This document shows, piece by piece, positions 52,039-61,404 of a stretch of DNA of 64,000 bases. Under the pieces are notes generated by a model that was not told where the DNA came from, ran no database searches, and saw only the letters and a list, made by a program, of their open reading frames with translations. How positions within the stretch are numbered: the first letter of the stretch is position 1; every line of letters starts with the position of its first letter. This stretch comes from Bdellovibrio bacteriovorus (GTDB lineage Bacteria > Bdellovibrionota > Bdellovibrionia > Bdellovibrionales > Bdellovibrionaceae), in the NCBI RefSeq assembly GCF_001592735.1, contig NZ_LUKE01000002.1, forward strand, positions 1 through 64,000. Direction: 5' to 3'. Position numbers and translations under genes: made by a program.

Positions 52039-53184
52039 CTATTTAGCACCTTTTGCAGGCGTTAAACGAGGTTGTTTTTCAGTTGTCCGTGCTGAAGTCG
52101 ATGTTTTTTCTTCAGTTTGTGATAGCATACAATTCATCGTGGTGCGCCAGTCTAGCATTCTTAAAGGCGTCATATGACCGCCATTTTTAAACACCACCGT
52201 GCGAAAAGGATAACTGGGATCTGCTTTATGAACTTTTTCTGCTAACTCTAAGACCTCGTCCGGATAATCCTTTTCTCCTTGTGCTAAGAGCACGGGAATT
52301 TTTTCTTTGCTCACATTAGAATTTTGAAAATCATAGGGAGCACCTCCCCCAATTAAAACCATCCCGGATAATTCTTTGGTGATTTTTTCTTCATTCGCCA
52401 CTTGCCAACAAGTGCTCACACCTGCCGATCCACAATTCAAAATGATTTTTCCGTTTGGACAAGATTTCTGACGGATATGGCGGATTAATGCAGCCAATCC
52501 TTTGGTGTCTCCAAAGTTTTGAATCGTAGGACTATAATAAAGTCCCTCGTTATCTTGAGCTAAATGCTTCATGCGGTTAAACGCTCCACCAAAAATCGTA
52601 TCATTCATTCCCAGGCCACCGCGCCAGGGTGTCGCACCATGAACCCAGATCGTCGCCCACTTACAACTCTTTGCCGCCACATCGCCCACCTCATAAGTCG
52701 ACAAAGCCTTTGTCGACTCATCAGGCTGAGCCAAGTCTTCATTGACGGAAACGACAGGGGCTTTGACGTCTTTGTAAATTTCTCGAACTTGTTCTTCGGT
52801 ATCCGCACTAAAGATTGCGCCCGCCGAAGCTTTCTTTATTTCCGTCACGTTATAAGGAGCTTCTAAACCAATCGAAATTTTTCGTTGCTGAAGACCGTTA
52901 AGGTCAAAACGTTCTGGCTTTGCTAAGCCTCGCTTGGGCACGATATCCCGACCATTAACATGCTTCATTTCATCATAAGGCATCTTCATAGACTTGCAAA
53001 GGTCTGCGCAATTCGAAGTACGCAGAGGATAATTACACATGACATGCGGTTTTTCTTCGGCAAAGAGTTCATCTTTTGAAGAGGCTTTCAGAGGAACGGT
53101 TTCTGCGGCCTGCAAGATCAAGGGAAAGAATAAAAAAGAGCTTAAGACTATCAATATATTTTTATTACTTTTTCTTTTTGGCAT
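52039..53184 (-). CDS. Exported alpha/beta-hydrolase-like protein
   Basis: A 381-residue exported protein; signal peptide about 1-26. The nucleophile-elbow-like motif CGSAGVS lies in KIILNCGSAGVSTCW (Cys in place of the first Gly of GxSxG). Candidate partners are the Asp in GEKDYPDEV and the His in GGHMTPL near the C-terminus, the order of an alpha/beta hydrolase. The N-terminal part has several Cys (VMCNYPLRTSNCADLC). Substrate unknown. The ATG at 53184 follows GGGAGG and overlaps the upstream gene by 20 bases. Confidence 0.72.
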   Translation of the reverse strand: MPKRKSNKNILIVLSSFLFFPLILQAAETVPLKASSKDELFAEEKPHVMCNYPLRTSNCADLCKSMKMPYDEMKHVNGRDIVPKRGLAKPERFDLNGLQQRKISIGLEAPYNVTEIKKASAGAIFSADTEEQVREIYKDVKAPVVSVNEDLAQPDESTKALSTYEVGDVAAKSCKWATIWVHGATPWRGGLGMNDTIFGGAFNRMKHLAQDNEGLYYSPTIQNFGDTKGLAALIRHIRQKSCPNGKIILNCGSAGVSTCWQVANEEKITKELSGMVLIGGGAPYDFQNSNVSKEKIPVLLAQGEKDYPDEVLELAEKVHKADPSYPFRTVVFKNGGHMTPLRMLDWRTTMNCMLSQTEEKTSTSARTTEKQPRLTPAKGAK

Positions 53185-53674
53185 TTTTGCCTCCCACCTT
53201 CGCAGGTTTTCTTGCCGGTGACTTGTCAAACGTTCCGACGGTGAGCCATTTAGGACCTTGGGATTTTTCAAACAAGCTGCACATCTGCTCTAAGCTCATC
53301 ACCGGTTCGATGACCTTTCTGCTTAATGGCCATTTTTGTATCGCCTGCTGAACCTGCACGCCCTTCAGATTTAAATACGCCAGCGCCTTAAAGTATCCAT
53401 TTAGATCATCATCAATAGCACTGCCAGCCACATAGGCGATAAGAGGAACCGCCATCGGTTTTGAATGACGCAGAAGAAGCTCTCCCCAGATCATTTGCAC
53501 CATCTGCACGCGGTCCATGGTGTTGAGCTCTCTGACGATATCCGACAATGGCATATCGCGATCATAGGGCCACACTTTCGTATCACACCACACCGGCAAT
53601 GATTTTTTTGTTTGCCCCTGTGCTGACACCGTTCCTAAAAAAATTAAAAAGAGGATGAACGTTATTTTTTTCAT
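53165..53674 (-). CDS. Exported hypothetical protein of the lysozyme-like operon
   Basis: A 169-residue exported protein with signal peptide (about 1-20). The mature part is mostly helical (about 40-140), with two Cys (near 30 and 131) that might bridge. The C-terminus is a Lys/Gly basic tail (GGKNAKKKK). No recognised family. It overlaps the lysozyme-like gene by four bases and the hydrolase gene by 20, so the three are probably one transcript. Confidence 0.7.
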   Translation of the reverse strand: MKKITFILFLIFLGTVSAQGQTKKSLPVWCDTKVWPYDRDMPLSDIVRELNTMDRVQMVQMIWGELLLRHSKPMAVPLIAYVAGSAIDDDLNGYFKALAYLNLKGVQVQQAIQKWPLSRKVIEPVMSLEQMCSLFEKSQGPKWLTVGTFDKSPARKPAKVGGKNAKKKK

Positions 53675-56079
53675 TCGGCAAATTTCCCTTTTCGCTCTTT
53701 AGGTTTCCTTATAGGGGTGTCGCTAGAACAAGACCCTTGGGTGGTAAAACCGATTTTATCTCCGGGTAAAGACACATCCCTGACAATCCGTGCTTTGGCA
53801 TTAGCACTTAATAAAGGCATGATATCCGGATCTCCGACTAGAACTGTTGACACGCAAGGCGAGTTCGCCAGTTCCTCTACGGCCTTCACGGTGTTAAGGC
53901 GGTTGTAGTTACAACCCTTCAGGATGTCCTCCATCGCCTTCGTCGAAGAAGCCGAAGAGTATATAATAGTACTACCCTGACCTGTTGAAGCATAGGCCGC
54001 CGCACCAGTCTCAATTTCCGAGAGAGGGCCATTTACGATGGACTCATAGTCCTGTGGCGACAAATCAATAGCGACTAGCATGTCTAACGAAGTCTGGATG
54101 AGACTGCTGGATCGGGTTCCCGTCCCGATAGTGCAATTCACGGGTTGATCTTCTTGCCATTCACGTTCGCCCGTCTCTTTGGCTTTCGCGACCATCCGCA
54201 CGGAGTTGCATGATTGCACTAAGCCTTCGATGGAACTAGACGAAACCCTCACCATCGTCGCTTTTTCTAAGTCTTTTCTAGTCTTCGCAAAACGATCGTT
54301 CAGGCTAGGAACCACTCGTGCGGCGTCTTTGCATTTGGCAACTGCATCGTCATATCGACTTACCAGCTGAGCAATCATCTTTTCTTGAATCGCCGCTTTT
54401 TCTTTGGCACTGCGATCCATATCTTTTTTCATGCTGTCGGCCAATTCTTGATCTGCTTTTTTTCTAGCTTCTGGCGAAAGTTTGGGACGCGCGGAAATAC
54501 CATATTGCTTTGACATCAGGTTTTGGAGAGCTCCAACCCCCTTAAGCTTGCCAAAGTCGGTATTAAGAATTTCGGTGAGATCTTTATAATTGCTGACTTC
54601 ACACTGAGTGGATTTACACGCATCCAAACTGTCACTGAAAAAAAAGAGGGGCCGAAAGATGTTCTTCGGATCGTTAAAATCTTTGTACTTAAAATTTTTA
54701 ACAATCTCCGCCTTCTTTGCTTCCGTCTTTTTCAGAATCGACTCAAGCTCGGACTTAGAAAGCTCTTGGAATTCCGGTGGTGTGTAACCGTTGATTTGTC
54801 CCTGATAGGCTTTTTTCAAATCCTCATAACTGCCGTAACAATAGCCGTATCCACCTTGACTGGGATCCTCACTGCCCCGAGCGCGCCAATCCACCGGATC
54901 GTCGTCATTATTCTTTTTAACCGGCAATAATTGGACTCCCTCGTGACTTGTACCGACCCGCATGGGTTCAATTTTGTCTTTGGTATTGTAAGCTTTTTTG
55001 ACTTTATCTAAGCAATCCGCCGAAGGCGCTTCGCAAGTGCGTGGCATCACCAAGTCATTTCTTTCCGTGGCGGCATCATCAAGCTGCTCGCGCTTCATCC
55101 AACCGATATCGCCGCGATCGGTGCGCACCTGAACCCAGTCTTGCATTTGGCAATCCACGGTGGCGCCAATGACATCTGCAAAAAGCCCTCCCGCAGGAAT
55201 CGTTTTATATTCTTTGTAAGTAAGACGCATATTGGTCTCACCCACTTGCCCGGCACCGGCCGTTTTACACGTGGGAGGGGCTGCTTTTAAGGTCAAATTA
55301 TTGTCTTTATTTAAATAGGCAAAAGTTCCCGAGGTTTCAAAAGACTTATTGAGTTTTTTAAACTGACCTTTTTCAGGGCTCCAGCCAATTGTATCTTCGA
55401 CGGTATCCATGTTCTCTTGGACGAAGTAACCAAAATAATTGGGTTTCGGAAGAGTCCCCGTCTTTTTTGATTTTTCGGCACGCTCTTCATACTTTCCAAG
55501 ATTGTAAAGAGTTGCCAACACTTCGGGCTTTTTTGAAATATCAATTCCCTGCTTAGCGTAGGCATCTTGCGCTTGGCGAATGATCGCCGCCGCATATTCT
55601 GCAGAGCCTGAAGGGGTTAAGAGCAAGGCCTGCACCTCTTCCGGAGTTCTTTCGGGCCGGATACCTAAGGAGGCGATGTGTTTTTCCGCCTCCATGGCTG
55701 GAGCTAGATTAATTTGTCCCGGACCTACGGACATACCCGCCTTCGACATCGCCTTCGCACTTAAGGAGCTGTTTTTTGCTAACCAAGATTGCAAGGCATC
55801 ATCAATCTGGACGTTCAAGGTATTTTCGGTAAGAATGGCGCCCCCCACCGCACGTGGGTCCACGCCATACATTTTAGAATATTCCATAATGGACGGCGCC
55901 ATTTTTTCGACCATCTTTTTTACGGAAGCTTTCGGCTTTTTTAGCGAGCTATCGTTTTCCTTAAGCTGGCCACAAAATTGATCATAAGAACAAAGCTCAT
56001 CAAGAGTGATCTTTTTTTCCGCGGCTCCGGAAACAGAAAAGACAGCCATTAAAAATAGAAATAGAATGAAGTGCTTCAT
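53671..56079 (-). CDS. Exported lysozyme-like protein with SH3-like domain
   Basis: An 802-residue exported protein, signal peptide about 1-20. The first 200 residues resemble a goose-lysozyme/DUF1402-type fold: YSKMYGVDPRAVGGAILTEN with the candidate catalytic Glu, then MSVGPGQINLAPA and LATLYNLGKYEERA. A SH3-like segment follows (about 270-345, LTLKAAPPTC ... WVQVRTDRGDIGWM). A Lys/Glu-rich helical region and a large unknown domain make up the remainder. It may cleave peptidoglycan. Start 56079 is supported by the signal peptide; an ATG at 56130 is possible. Its promoter lies in the terminator-containing gap before hppA. Confidence 0.72.
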   Translation of the reverse strand: MKHFILFLFLMAVFSVSGAAEKKITLDELCSYDQFCGQLKENDSSLKKPKASVKKMVEKMAPSIMEYSKMYGVDPRAVGGAILTENTLNVQIDDALQSWLAKNSSLSAKAMSKAGMSVGPGQINLAPAMEAEKHIASLGIRPERTPEEVQALLLTPSGSAEYAAAIIRQAQDAYAKQGIDISKKPEVLATLYNLGKYEERAEKSKKTGTLPKPNYFGYFVQENMDTVEDTIGWSPEKGQFKKLNKSFETSGTFAYLNKDNNLTLKAAPPTCKTAGAGQVGETNMRLTYKEYKTIPAGGLFADVIGATVDCQMQDWVQVRTDRGDIGWMKREQLDDAATERNDLVMPRTCEAPSADCLDKVKKAYNTKDKIEPMRVGTSHEGVQLLPVKKNNDDDPVDWRARGSEDPSQGGYGYCYGSYEDLKKAYQGQINGYTPPEFQELSKSELESILKKTEAKKAEIVKNFKYKDFNDPKNIFRPLFFFSDSLDACKSTQCEVSNYKDLTEILNTDFGKLKGVGALQNLMSKQYGISARPKLSPEARKKADQELADSMKKDMDRSAKEKAAIQEKMIAQLVSRYDDAVAKCKDAARVVPSLNDRFAKTRKDLEKATMVRVSSSSIEGLVQSCNSVRMVAKAKETGEREWQEDQPVNCTIGTGTRSSSLIQTSLDMLVAIDLSPQDYESIVNGPLSEIETGAAAYASTGQGSTIIYSSASSTKAMEDILKGCNYNRLNTVKAVEELANSPCVSTVLVGDPDIMPLLSANAKARIVRDVSLPGDKIGFTTQGSCSSDTPIRKPKERKGKFAE

Positions 56080-56246
56080 ATGTGGCTGCTTATCGGAAAA
56101 ACTAGGCGTCCTCTTAATCTCGACCTTCATCTAGGGGAAATTGAGGTCGCGTGCTCATCAAAGATGTGGGCCATACACCGATTCAATCAGCTGCCGACGC
56201 CGGCAGTGCTGTGCATAAGAGATCCGTTTTCCAGCATGACAAAATA

Positions 56247-56274
56247 AAAAACCCAAGCCGAAGCTTGGGTTTTT
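56247..56274. terminator. Rho-independent terminator after hppA
   Basis: AAAAACCCAAGC (56247-56258) pairs with GCTTGGGTTTT (56263-56273) around a CGAA loop. On the minus strand, T-runs follow. It lies about 100 bases beyond the hppA stop, separating it from the lysozyme-like gene. Confidence 0.88.
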
Positions 56275-56303
56275 CATTTCTTAAGTTGTGATTGCAGAGA
56301 GCT

Positions 56304-56375
56304 GCTTCAGCTACGCTCTGCGGGCATCCGCCCCTTCAGCTACGGGCCGCTGGCCCTACGCTCTGCGGGCATCCG
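56304..56375. repeat. Interlaced direct repeats beyond the hppA stop
   Basis: A 20-base unit CTACGCTCTGCGGGCATCCG occurs at 56311-56330 and 56356-56375. A shorter unit CTTCAGCTACG occurs at 56304-56314 and 56334-56344. A GGGCCGCTGGCCC palindrome lies between (56344-56356). It sits between the hppA stop and its terminator, so it is transcribed as 3' untranslated RNA. It could be a fragment of an intergenic repeat family. Confidence 0.7.
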
Positions 56376-56377
56376 AC

Positions 56378-58447
56378 CTATCCACCAATGGTCGCAACAA
56401 GTTGCGCGATTAGCAAAGAGACTACCGACATAACTTTGATCAAGATAGCGATACCTGGACCTGAAGTGTCTTTGAACGGGTCACCGACAGTGTCACCAAC
56501 GACTGCGGCTTTGTGTGCGTCTGAACCTTTAGGATGACCTGGCAATCCACCCTTCTCAATAAACTTCTTAGCGTTATCCCAAGCTCCACCGGCATTGGCC
56601 ATATACAACGACATTGTTGCACCAACTGCCAAACCACCCGCAAGAAGACCTGCTAAAGCTTGAGGTCCCAACAAGAAACCAACAGCCACGGGAGAAAGAA
56701 TAGCGATCATCCCTGGCAAGATCATTTCCCAAAGTGCGGCTTGAGTCGCAATATCCACGATCTTAGCAGGTTGTGGTTCTGCTTTACCTTCACGAAGTCC
56801 TGGGATTTCTTTAAATTGACGAGCAATTTCTTTCACGATTTTTTGCGCCGCTTTTCCTACCGCCGTCATCGTTGTTGAACCCACTAGGAACGGAAGGATG
56901 GAACCAAGCAAGATACCGATCAAAACGCCTGAGTTTGTGATGTCTAAAGACATTTTCACTAAGCCCGCTTTTTCACGCACATGGTTTACTTCCATGTTGA
57001 ATGCAGAGAAAAGCGCGAGAACCGTCAAGATCGCTGAACCAATCGCAAAACCCTTACCGATAGCTGCAGTGGTGTTACCAACCGCATCTAATTCGTCAGT
57101 GATATCACGAACGTTTTTACCAAGACCTGACATTTCAGAGATCCCGCCGGCATTGTCAGCAATCGGACCGTAGGCGTCCACCGTCATCACAACCGCAGTT
57201 CCTGCTAGCATACCGACTGCAGAAAGCGCGATACCGTAAAGACCCAAAGCTTGGTCAGCAACATAGGCCGCCACAACCACGATCAACATCGGAATTGCTA
57301 CGGATTCCATACCCACAGCCAAACCACGGATAACGCCAGTACCCGCACCCGTTAGAGCTGCTTCAGCAACCAAACGAATTGGACGAGCCGCTGTGTAGTA
57401 CTCAGTGATAAGACCGATCAAAGCTCCACCAAACGCACCCGCTGCCAAAGCAACAGTCACTGATTGAGAGATCCCGAACATGGGCATCACAATGTAAGAC
57501 GCAATCGTCAAAAGAATTGGTGGAATGATCAAAGCATTGCGAAGAACCGTTGCGGGCTTGCCGTTTTTAAACGCGCGCGCGGCAAAGATCACAACAATTG
57601 AGATCACTAAACCAAGAGTAGAAAGAAGAAGTGGAAGCACCACACCCGTTAAACGAGTCGCCTCAGCATCAGCTGCTGAAGTTAGAAGTTGAGACAAACC
57701 TTCAACTGGGATTGTCAAAGCAATCGCCATTGCCGAAACGATCGCCGCCACCATCGATTCATAGATGTCAGCCCCCATACCGGCAACGTCACCGACGTTG
57801 TCACCCACGTTGTCAGCAATAACGCCTGGATTGCGAGGGTCATCTTCAGGAATGTTTTCAACAACTTTACCCGCGATATCCGCGCCGACGTCAGCCGCTT
57901 TAGTATAGATACCACCACCGATACGCGCGAAAAGTGCAATAGAAGAAGCACCTACGGCGAAGGAATGCATGATTGTTCCCATGATTTCTTGACCTTGGAA
58001 TGCGATGTAAAGAGCGCCCAAGCCGACAAGTCCAAGACCCGCGACGGAAAGACCCATCACCGCACCACCATCAAGAGCGACAAGCAAGGCACCCGGTTTT
58101 GAACCCAAAGCTGCTGCTTGAGAGGTACGAACGTTGGCATAAGTGGCCGCTTTCATACCGAAGAAGCCTGCAAGTAAAGACAAGAAAGCACCAAGGACAA
58201 AAGATCCCGCTGCGATTCCGCCTAACGCAAACCAAAGTGCTGCCGCTACGACAATGGCGTAGACGAAAAGGACTTTGTACTCACGCACTAAAAAGGCCAT
58301 TGAGCCTTCGCGAACATAACCCGCGATGCGATTCATAGTTTCATTGCCGGCTGGTTGCGCTTTCACGCGCAGGTACAGACCCAAAGCAACGATCAAACCA
58401 ACCACCCCAGCAATAACTGGAGAAATTAGCAAAGATTCACTGAACAT
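56378..58447 (-). CDS. hppA: Membrane-bound ion-pumping pyrophosphatase
   Basis: A 689-residue, about 16-helix integral inner-membrane enzyme hydrolysing pyrophosphate to pump H+ or Na+. Substrate-binding blocks [40 protein letters not shown] and the C-terminal [18 protein letters not shown] are present. The [10 protein letters not shown] block has Ala where K+-independent enzymes have Lys (GNTTKA), so it is predicted to be K+-dependent, a group that includes Na+ pumps. It is a single gene with its own terminator (56247-56274). Confidence 0.96.
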   Translation of the reverse strand: MFSESLLISPVIAGVVGLIVALGLYLRVKAQPAGNETMNRIAGYVREGSMAFLVREYKVLFVYAIVVAAALWFALGGIAAGSFVLGAFLSLLAGFFGMKAATYANVRTSQAAALGSKPGALLVALDGGAVMGLSVAGLGLVGLGALYIAFQGQEIMGTIMHSFAVGASSIALFARIGGGIYTKAADVGADIAGKVVENIPEDDPRNPGVIADNVGDNVGDVAGMGADIYESMVAAIVSAMAIALTIPVEGLSQLLTSAADAEATRLTGVVLPLLLSTLGLVISIVVIFAARAFKNGKPATVLRNALIIPPILLTIASYIVMPMFGISQSVTVALAAGAFGGALIGLITEYYTAARPIRLVAEAALTGAGTGVIRGLAVGMESVAIPMLIVVVAAYVADQALGLYGIALSAVGMLAGTAVVMTVDAYGPIADNAGGISEMSGLGKNVRDITDELDAVGNTTAAIGKGFAIGSAILTVLALFSAFNMEVNHVREKAGLVKMSLDITNSGVLIGILLGSILPFLVGSTTMTAVGKAAQKIVKEIARQFKEIPGLREGKAEPQPAKIVDIATQAALWEMILPGMIAILSPVAVGFLLGPQALAGLLAGGLAVGATMSLYMANAGGAWDNAKKFIEKGGLPGHPKGSDAHKAAVVGDTVGDPFKDTSGPGIAILIKVMSVVSLLIAQLVATIGG

Positions 58448-58587
58448 TGTTGCACTCCATGTTTGATTTTCGTTTCAATTACGAAGGCTTAAGAAGTACA
58501 GACTTAAGCCCAGCGAGTCAACGAGAGGCGAATTCTCGACCCCACCTTTTTCGTGGCACGGCGCATTTTGATTATTTTTTAAGCAGA

Positions 58588-59391
58588 TTATTTAGTTAAG
58601 GCCTGAACGGCTTGCGAGATCCATGAGAAATACTTTCCGGTGAGTGTCGCAATTGTAGTGCGACGACAGATATCTCCCACCTTGCCGCCAAAGAGGGTGC
58701 GCGTGTTTTCAGCTTGAGTGGTGATGGCCACCAAAACAGGTTGTCCTTTTGTATAAGTAAAATGCGGACCGCCAGAATCCCCTTTGCAAACACCTTTGCC
58801 ATTGCTTTGACGGTATTGCAAAAATGACGGGCGTGCTGAAGTCACGCTGCCTTGGAGGTTCACCATGCGCATCTCACCAGAATCAAAATTGCCTGAGGCG
58901 GTGCGACCGATGCCGAATGCGCGAGTTTTATAACTCCCCGGCTTTAACGCCGCTCTCGGCAATTGCGCAATCTGAGTTCCTGCAGGAGCTGGCTTTGTTA
59001 AATGCAGGACGGCGATATCATCTTCATTTTCTGAAAGTCCATAACCCATGTGCCGCAAAGCCATGTCGTATTCAACAACCGAGCCATCAAAAAACTGCAC
59101 CCCTTTATCTAAGGCCATTCCCGATTGCACACAATGAGCAGCCGTTAAAACTGTTTGCGGACTGATAATGGTGCCGGTACAAAAAAGTTTTTGAGTTTGC
59201 AAATTGATTAAGGCCACAGTGGCTCTTAAACCTAAATCATCTTGAGAAAAAGCTTCGGCCCCGACGATACCGCCAGAGTCTGACACGCCCTCCGCTTCCA
59301 TCTCATATTCTTCAGCCGGCGTTTCAGCGCAACCCATAAGACTTAAGCCTCCTAAAACTAAGATAAGATTTAAAGCGATAAGTCGTTTCAT
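58588..59391 (-). CDS. Trypsin-like serine protease lipoprotein
   Basis: A 267-residue chymotrypsin-fold (S1) protease anchored as a lipoprotein (lipobox SLMGC, Cys21). The triad is complete: His86 (LTAAHCV), Asp125 (EDDIAVLHL) and Ser206 (CKGDSGGPHF). A short prosegment precedes the mature start GGIVGAEAF (40-48), which fits zymogen activation near that Ile. Disulfides are likely between Cys pairs around the His and the Ser. The ATG at 59391 follows GGAGACC; an in-frame ATG at 59505 is rejected. Extracytoplasmic, perhaps outer-membrane anchored. Confidence 0.9.
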   Translation of the reverse strand: MKRLIALNLILVLGGLSLMGCAETPAEEYEMEAEGVSDSGGIVGAEAFSQDDLGLRATVALINLQTQKLFCTGTIISPQTVLTAAHCVQSGMALDKGVQFFDGSVVEYDMALRHMGYGLSENEDDIAVLHLTKPAPAGTQIAQLPRAALKPGSYKTRAFGIGRTASGNFDSGEMRMVNLQGSVTSARPSFLQYRQSNGKGVCKGDSGGPHFTYTKGQPVLVAITTQAENTRTLFGGKVGDICRRTTIATLTGKYFSWISQAVQALTK

Positions 59392-59520
59392 AAGGGTCTC
59401 CGGCAAAACTCGAACGCCCCTTATAGAGCAAGGCCTGTACCGCCTTATAAACGATCTAATAGCATTTAATACGAACCTAAAGCAATTAACGTCACTGCAA
59501 GGCAAAAACCGATCAACAGC

Positions 59521-59922
59521 TTAAGAAGGACTTAAGATCGGAGCCAAAAATGCGAAGAAAAATCCTACTAAAAAAATGACGACCGAGAGCCCATAAACCC
59601 GCGCAGAAAAGCGTCGGCCCGAGATGCAGGCATTGCGCAGTTCAGGATCTAGAGGGCATGGCGCATTTCGATTGCGCCACAGCAGAACTCCGTTTAGTGC
59701 CAACATCACTCCCGCAAAAATAAAAACAAAACCCTTGTTTTCTGAAACCCAGATAAGACCCGGGACATTCCCCGCAAGGCCTGCAAGCACGGCCCCCATC
59801 CCTAGGCTTACTAAAAGTGCGGGCAGCGCACAGCAAATCAAAGTGCCCGTGGAACTAAACAGAGTCAGAAAAGTAACAAACTTATTTGTCTGTATTTTGG
59901 GTGTTACCGTTGACGACGTCAT
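59521..59922 (-). CDS. MerT-like metal-transport membrane protein
   Basis: A 133-residue protein with about three transmembrane helices. TM1 holds the vicinal Cys pair C30-C31 (GTLICCALPALLVSLG). A second Cys pair, C89 and C99 (NAPCPLDPELRNACISG), lies after TM2. MerT has the same arrangement for passing Hg(II) inward. The target metal here is not certain. The start overlaps the HMA protein gene by 41 bases; AAAGGAATC precedes it. There is no merA or merR in the window. It is the last gene of the barrel-HMA-MerT unit. Confidence 0.72.
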   Translation of the reverse strand: MTSSTVTPKIQTNKFVTFLTLFSSTGTLICCALPALLVSLGMGAVLAGLAGNVPGLIWVSENKGFVFIFAGVMLALNGVLLWRNRNAPCPLDPELRNACISGRRFSARVYGLSVVIFLVGFFFAFLAPILSPS

Positions 59923-60172
59923 AGCCTGATTCCTTTAATAAATTGGAGATCTTTTCATCACTTAATTTCTGCCCGTCTTTATAGGTCAGCTTGACGTATT
60001 TTTTTTCTAAGCTGACTTCGACACTTTGAACTTCGGGCTGTTCTTTAAATTTTTTTGTAATGCCTTGAGCGCAGAATGAACAGACCATGCCTTTAACACC
60101 GACGGTTTGTGTTTCGCCTGCAAAGGCCAAGCTTGAAAGTAAAAGTATGGTTGAGAGAATGAGTGTTTTCAT
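59882..60172 (-). CDS. Periplasmic HMA-domain protein (MerP-like)
   Basis: A 96-residue exported protein: signal peptide about 1-19 (SLAFAG), then a heavy-metal-associated domain. The metal site GMVCSFCAQGITKKF has Cys31 and Cys34 (CxxC). The domain ends LLKESGYDV, as in MerP/CopZ. Adjacent to a MerT-like gene it most likely delivers a thiophilic metal such as Hg or Cu to that transporter. The ATG at 60172 follows GGAG; the in-frame ATG at 60235 is rejected. Confidence 0.85.
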   Translation of the reverse strand: MKTLILSTILLLSSLAFAGETQTVGVKGMVCSFCAQGITKKFKEQPEVQSVEVSLEKKYVKLTYKDGQKLSDEKISNLLKESGYDVVNGNTQNTDK

Positions 60173-60182
60173 AAAATCTCCA

Positions 60183-60812
60183 TTAGTAGTGCGCCATAAA
60201 GTTAAGGGCTCCGCCGCCGCCAAGAGTGGTGCCAAGTTCTATTAAAACATTGCGATAAAAAAGGCGGACAAATTGAGTGACCTCTATATCTTCATTATCT
60301 TGTTTCTTAAATTGCGCAATAAACCAGGTGTTCAAATCATTGTATTCCGCTAAGTAAGGCGCAAAGCCCGCGCGCACTTTTCCTTGTTTGATGTCTTCAC
60401 GTTTTACAAAATCAGAATCTTGCCTGAAAAACTGCGCATAGCTTGCGGCCACATAGTATTTACGCGATTCCCAGTCCGCATCAATTTGCGCTAAGCCGAC
60501 ACCTTTGGATTCGTTAAACGACTTTTCTAAACCATAGCCCACGCCAAGATAAACATTTCCTTGAGAGTCTTCGTTGTTCCAACGTTTTGCCAGTAAAGAC
60601 GCGCGCGGCAGGGTTGCCTCGATAATATCTTCAAACTTATAAAAGCTAGTTGCGGCGGAAAAATAACTTTTAAAAGAATAGTTTAAAGTCAGCTCATTTT
60701 CCTTGTTGTCATTGTAAGACATCAACCCCCACGCCCCTTCAAAAGAAACCGGGTGGGCCCGTGCAGACAACGAAATGGCGCTGACGAATGTCAGGAGAAG
60801 TATTTTTAGCAT
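60183..60812 (-). CDS. Outer-membrane-type protein of the metal module
   Basis: A 209-residue exported protein, signal peptide about 1-19 (SLSARA). Strand-rich with alternating aromatics (WGLMSYNDNKENELTLNYSF; NVYLGVGYGLEKSF), suggesting a barrel. It ends LNFMAHY. No family recognised. It lies ten bases upstream of the HMA gene and divergent by 58 bases from the sigma-factor gene. The ATG at 60812 follows GAGGGA. Confidence 0.7.
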   Translation of the reverse strand: MLKILLLTFVSAISLSARAHPVSFEGAWGLMSYNDNKENELTLNYSFKSYFSAATSFYKFEDIIEATLPRASLLAKRWNNEDSQGNVYLGVGYGLEKSFNESKGVGLAQIDADWESRKYYVAASYAQFFRQDSDFVKREDIKQGKVRAGFAPYLAEYNDLNTWFIAQFKKQDNEDIEVTQFVRLFYRNVLIELGTTLGGGGALNFMAHY

Positions 60813-60870
60813 CTTGATATTCCCTCTTGAGAAGCCTTTCAAACCTCATTAGGATGGGGCAAACAGGTTT

Positions 60871-61404
60871 GTGACAAAAATGACGAAAAAATTAACCGAA
60901 CAAACAGATGAAGAGCTTTTATTAAGTCTCGCCGAAGGCGAAACGAAGGCTTTGGATATTCTGTTTTTAAGACACTCTGGAAGAGTGCTCGCCTATGCGC
61001 TTAAAAAGGGCCTGTCGCCGGAACGCGCAGACGATGTCTTACAAATCGTGTTCTTACAATTACATCGCAAAAAACACCTTTATGACCCCAAGCATGCGGC
61101 CCTAGCCTGGATCTATGTCATCACCCGCAGTGAACTAAAGGATTATCGCAATCGGGAAATAAAGGATTTTAAGGAATGGGATGATTCCTTGTCACAAACC
61201 GCCGAGATGGCTCCTATGTTAGAGACGAAGGACGAGGCTTTAGGGCTGCTCTCGGGCTTGCGAGAAAAAGACCAAGAAATCGTTAAAATGAGATATTTAG
61301 ATGAAATGGAGTACGCGGAGATTGCTAAAGTTTTAAATGAATCTGAAGGCAATATTCGTCAAATCGTCAGCCGCAGCTTGCGCTTATTAAGAGGTCGATC
61401 ATGA
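60871..61404 (+). CDS. ECF-type sigma factor
   Basis: A 177-residue sigma-70 family protein lacking regions 1 and 3, i.e. ECF type. Region 2 (about 20-80) contains ALDILFLRHSGRVLAYALKK and ERADDVLQIVFLQLHRKK. Region 4 (about 130-175) contains LREKDQEIVKMRYLDEMEYA and EGNIRQIVSRSLRLLRG. It starts GTG (60871), with an ATG nine bases on. It overlaps the anti-sigma gene by four bases. It is divergent from the metal module, so it may be its regulator, which is inference from position. Confidence 0.88.
   Translation: MTKMTKKLTEQTDEELLLSLAEGETKALDILFLRHSGRVLAYALKKGLSPERADDVLQIVFLQLHRKKHLYDPKHAALAWIYVITRSELKDYRNREIKDFKEWDDSLSQTAEMAPMLETKDEALGLLSGLREKDQEIVKMRYLDEMEYAEIAKVLNESEGNIRQIVSRSLRLLRGRS

Noticed and set aside
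57689-58102. Plus-strand frame inside hppA
   Set aside because: Antisense shadow of a highly conserved membrane enzyme.
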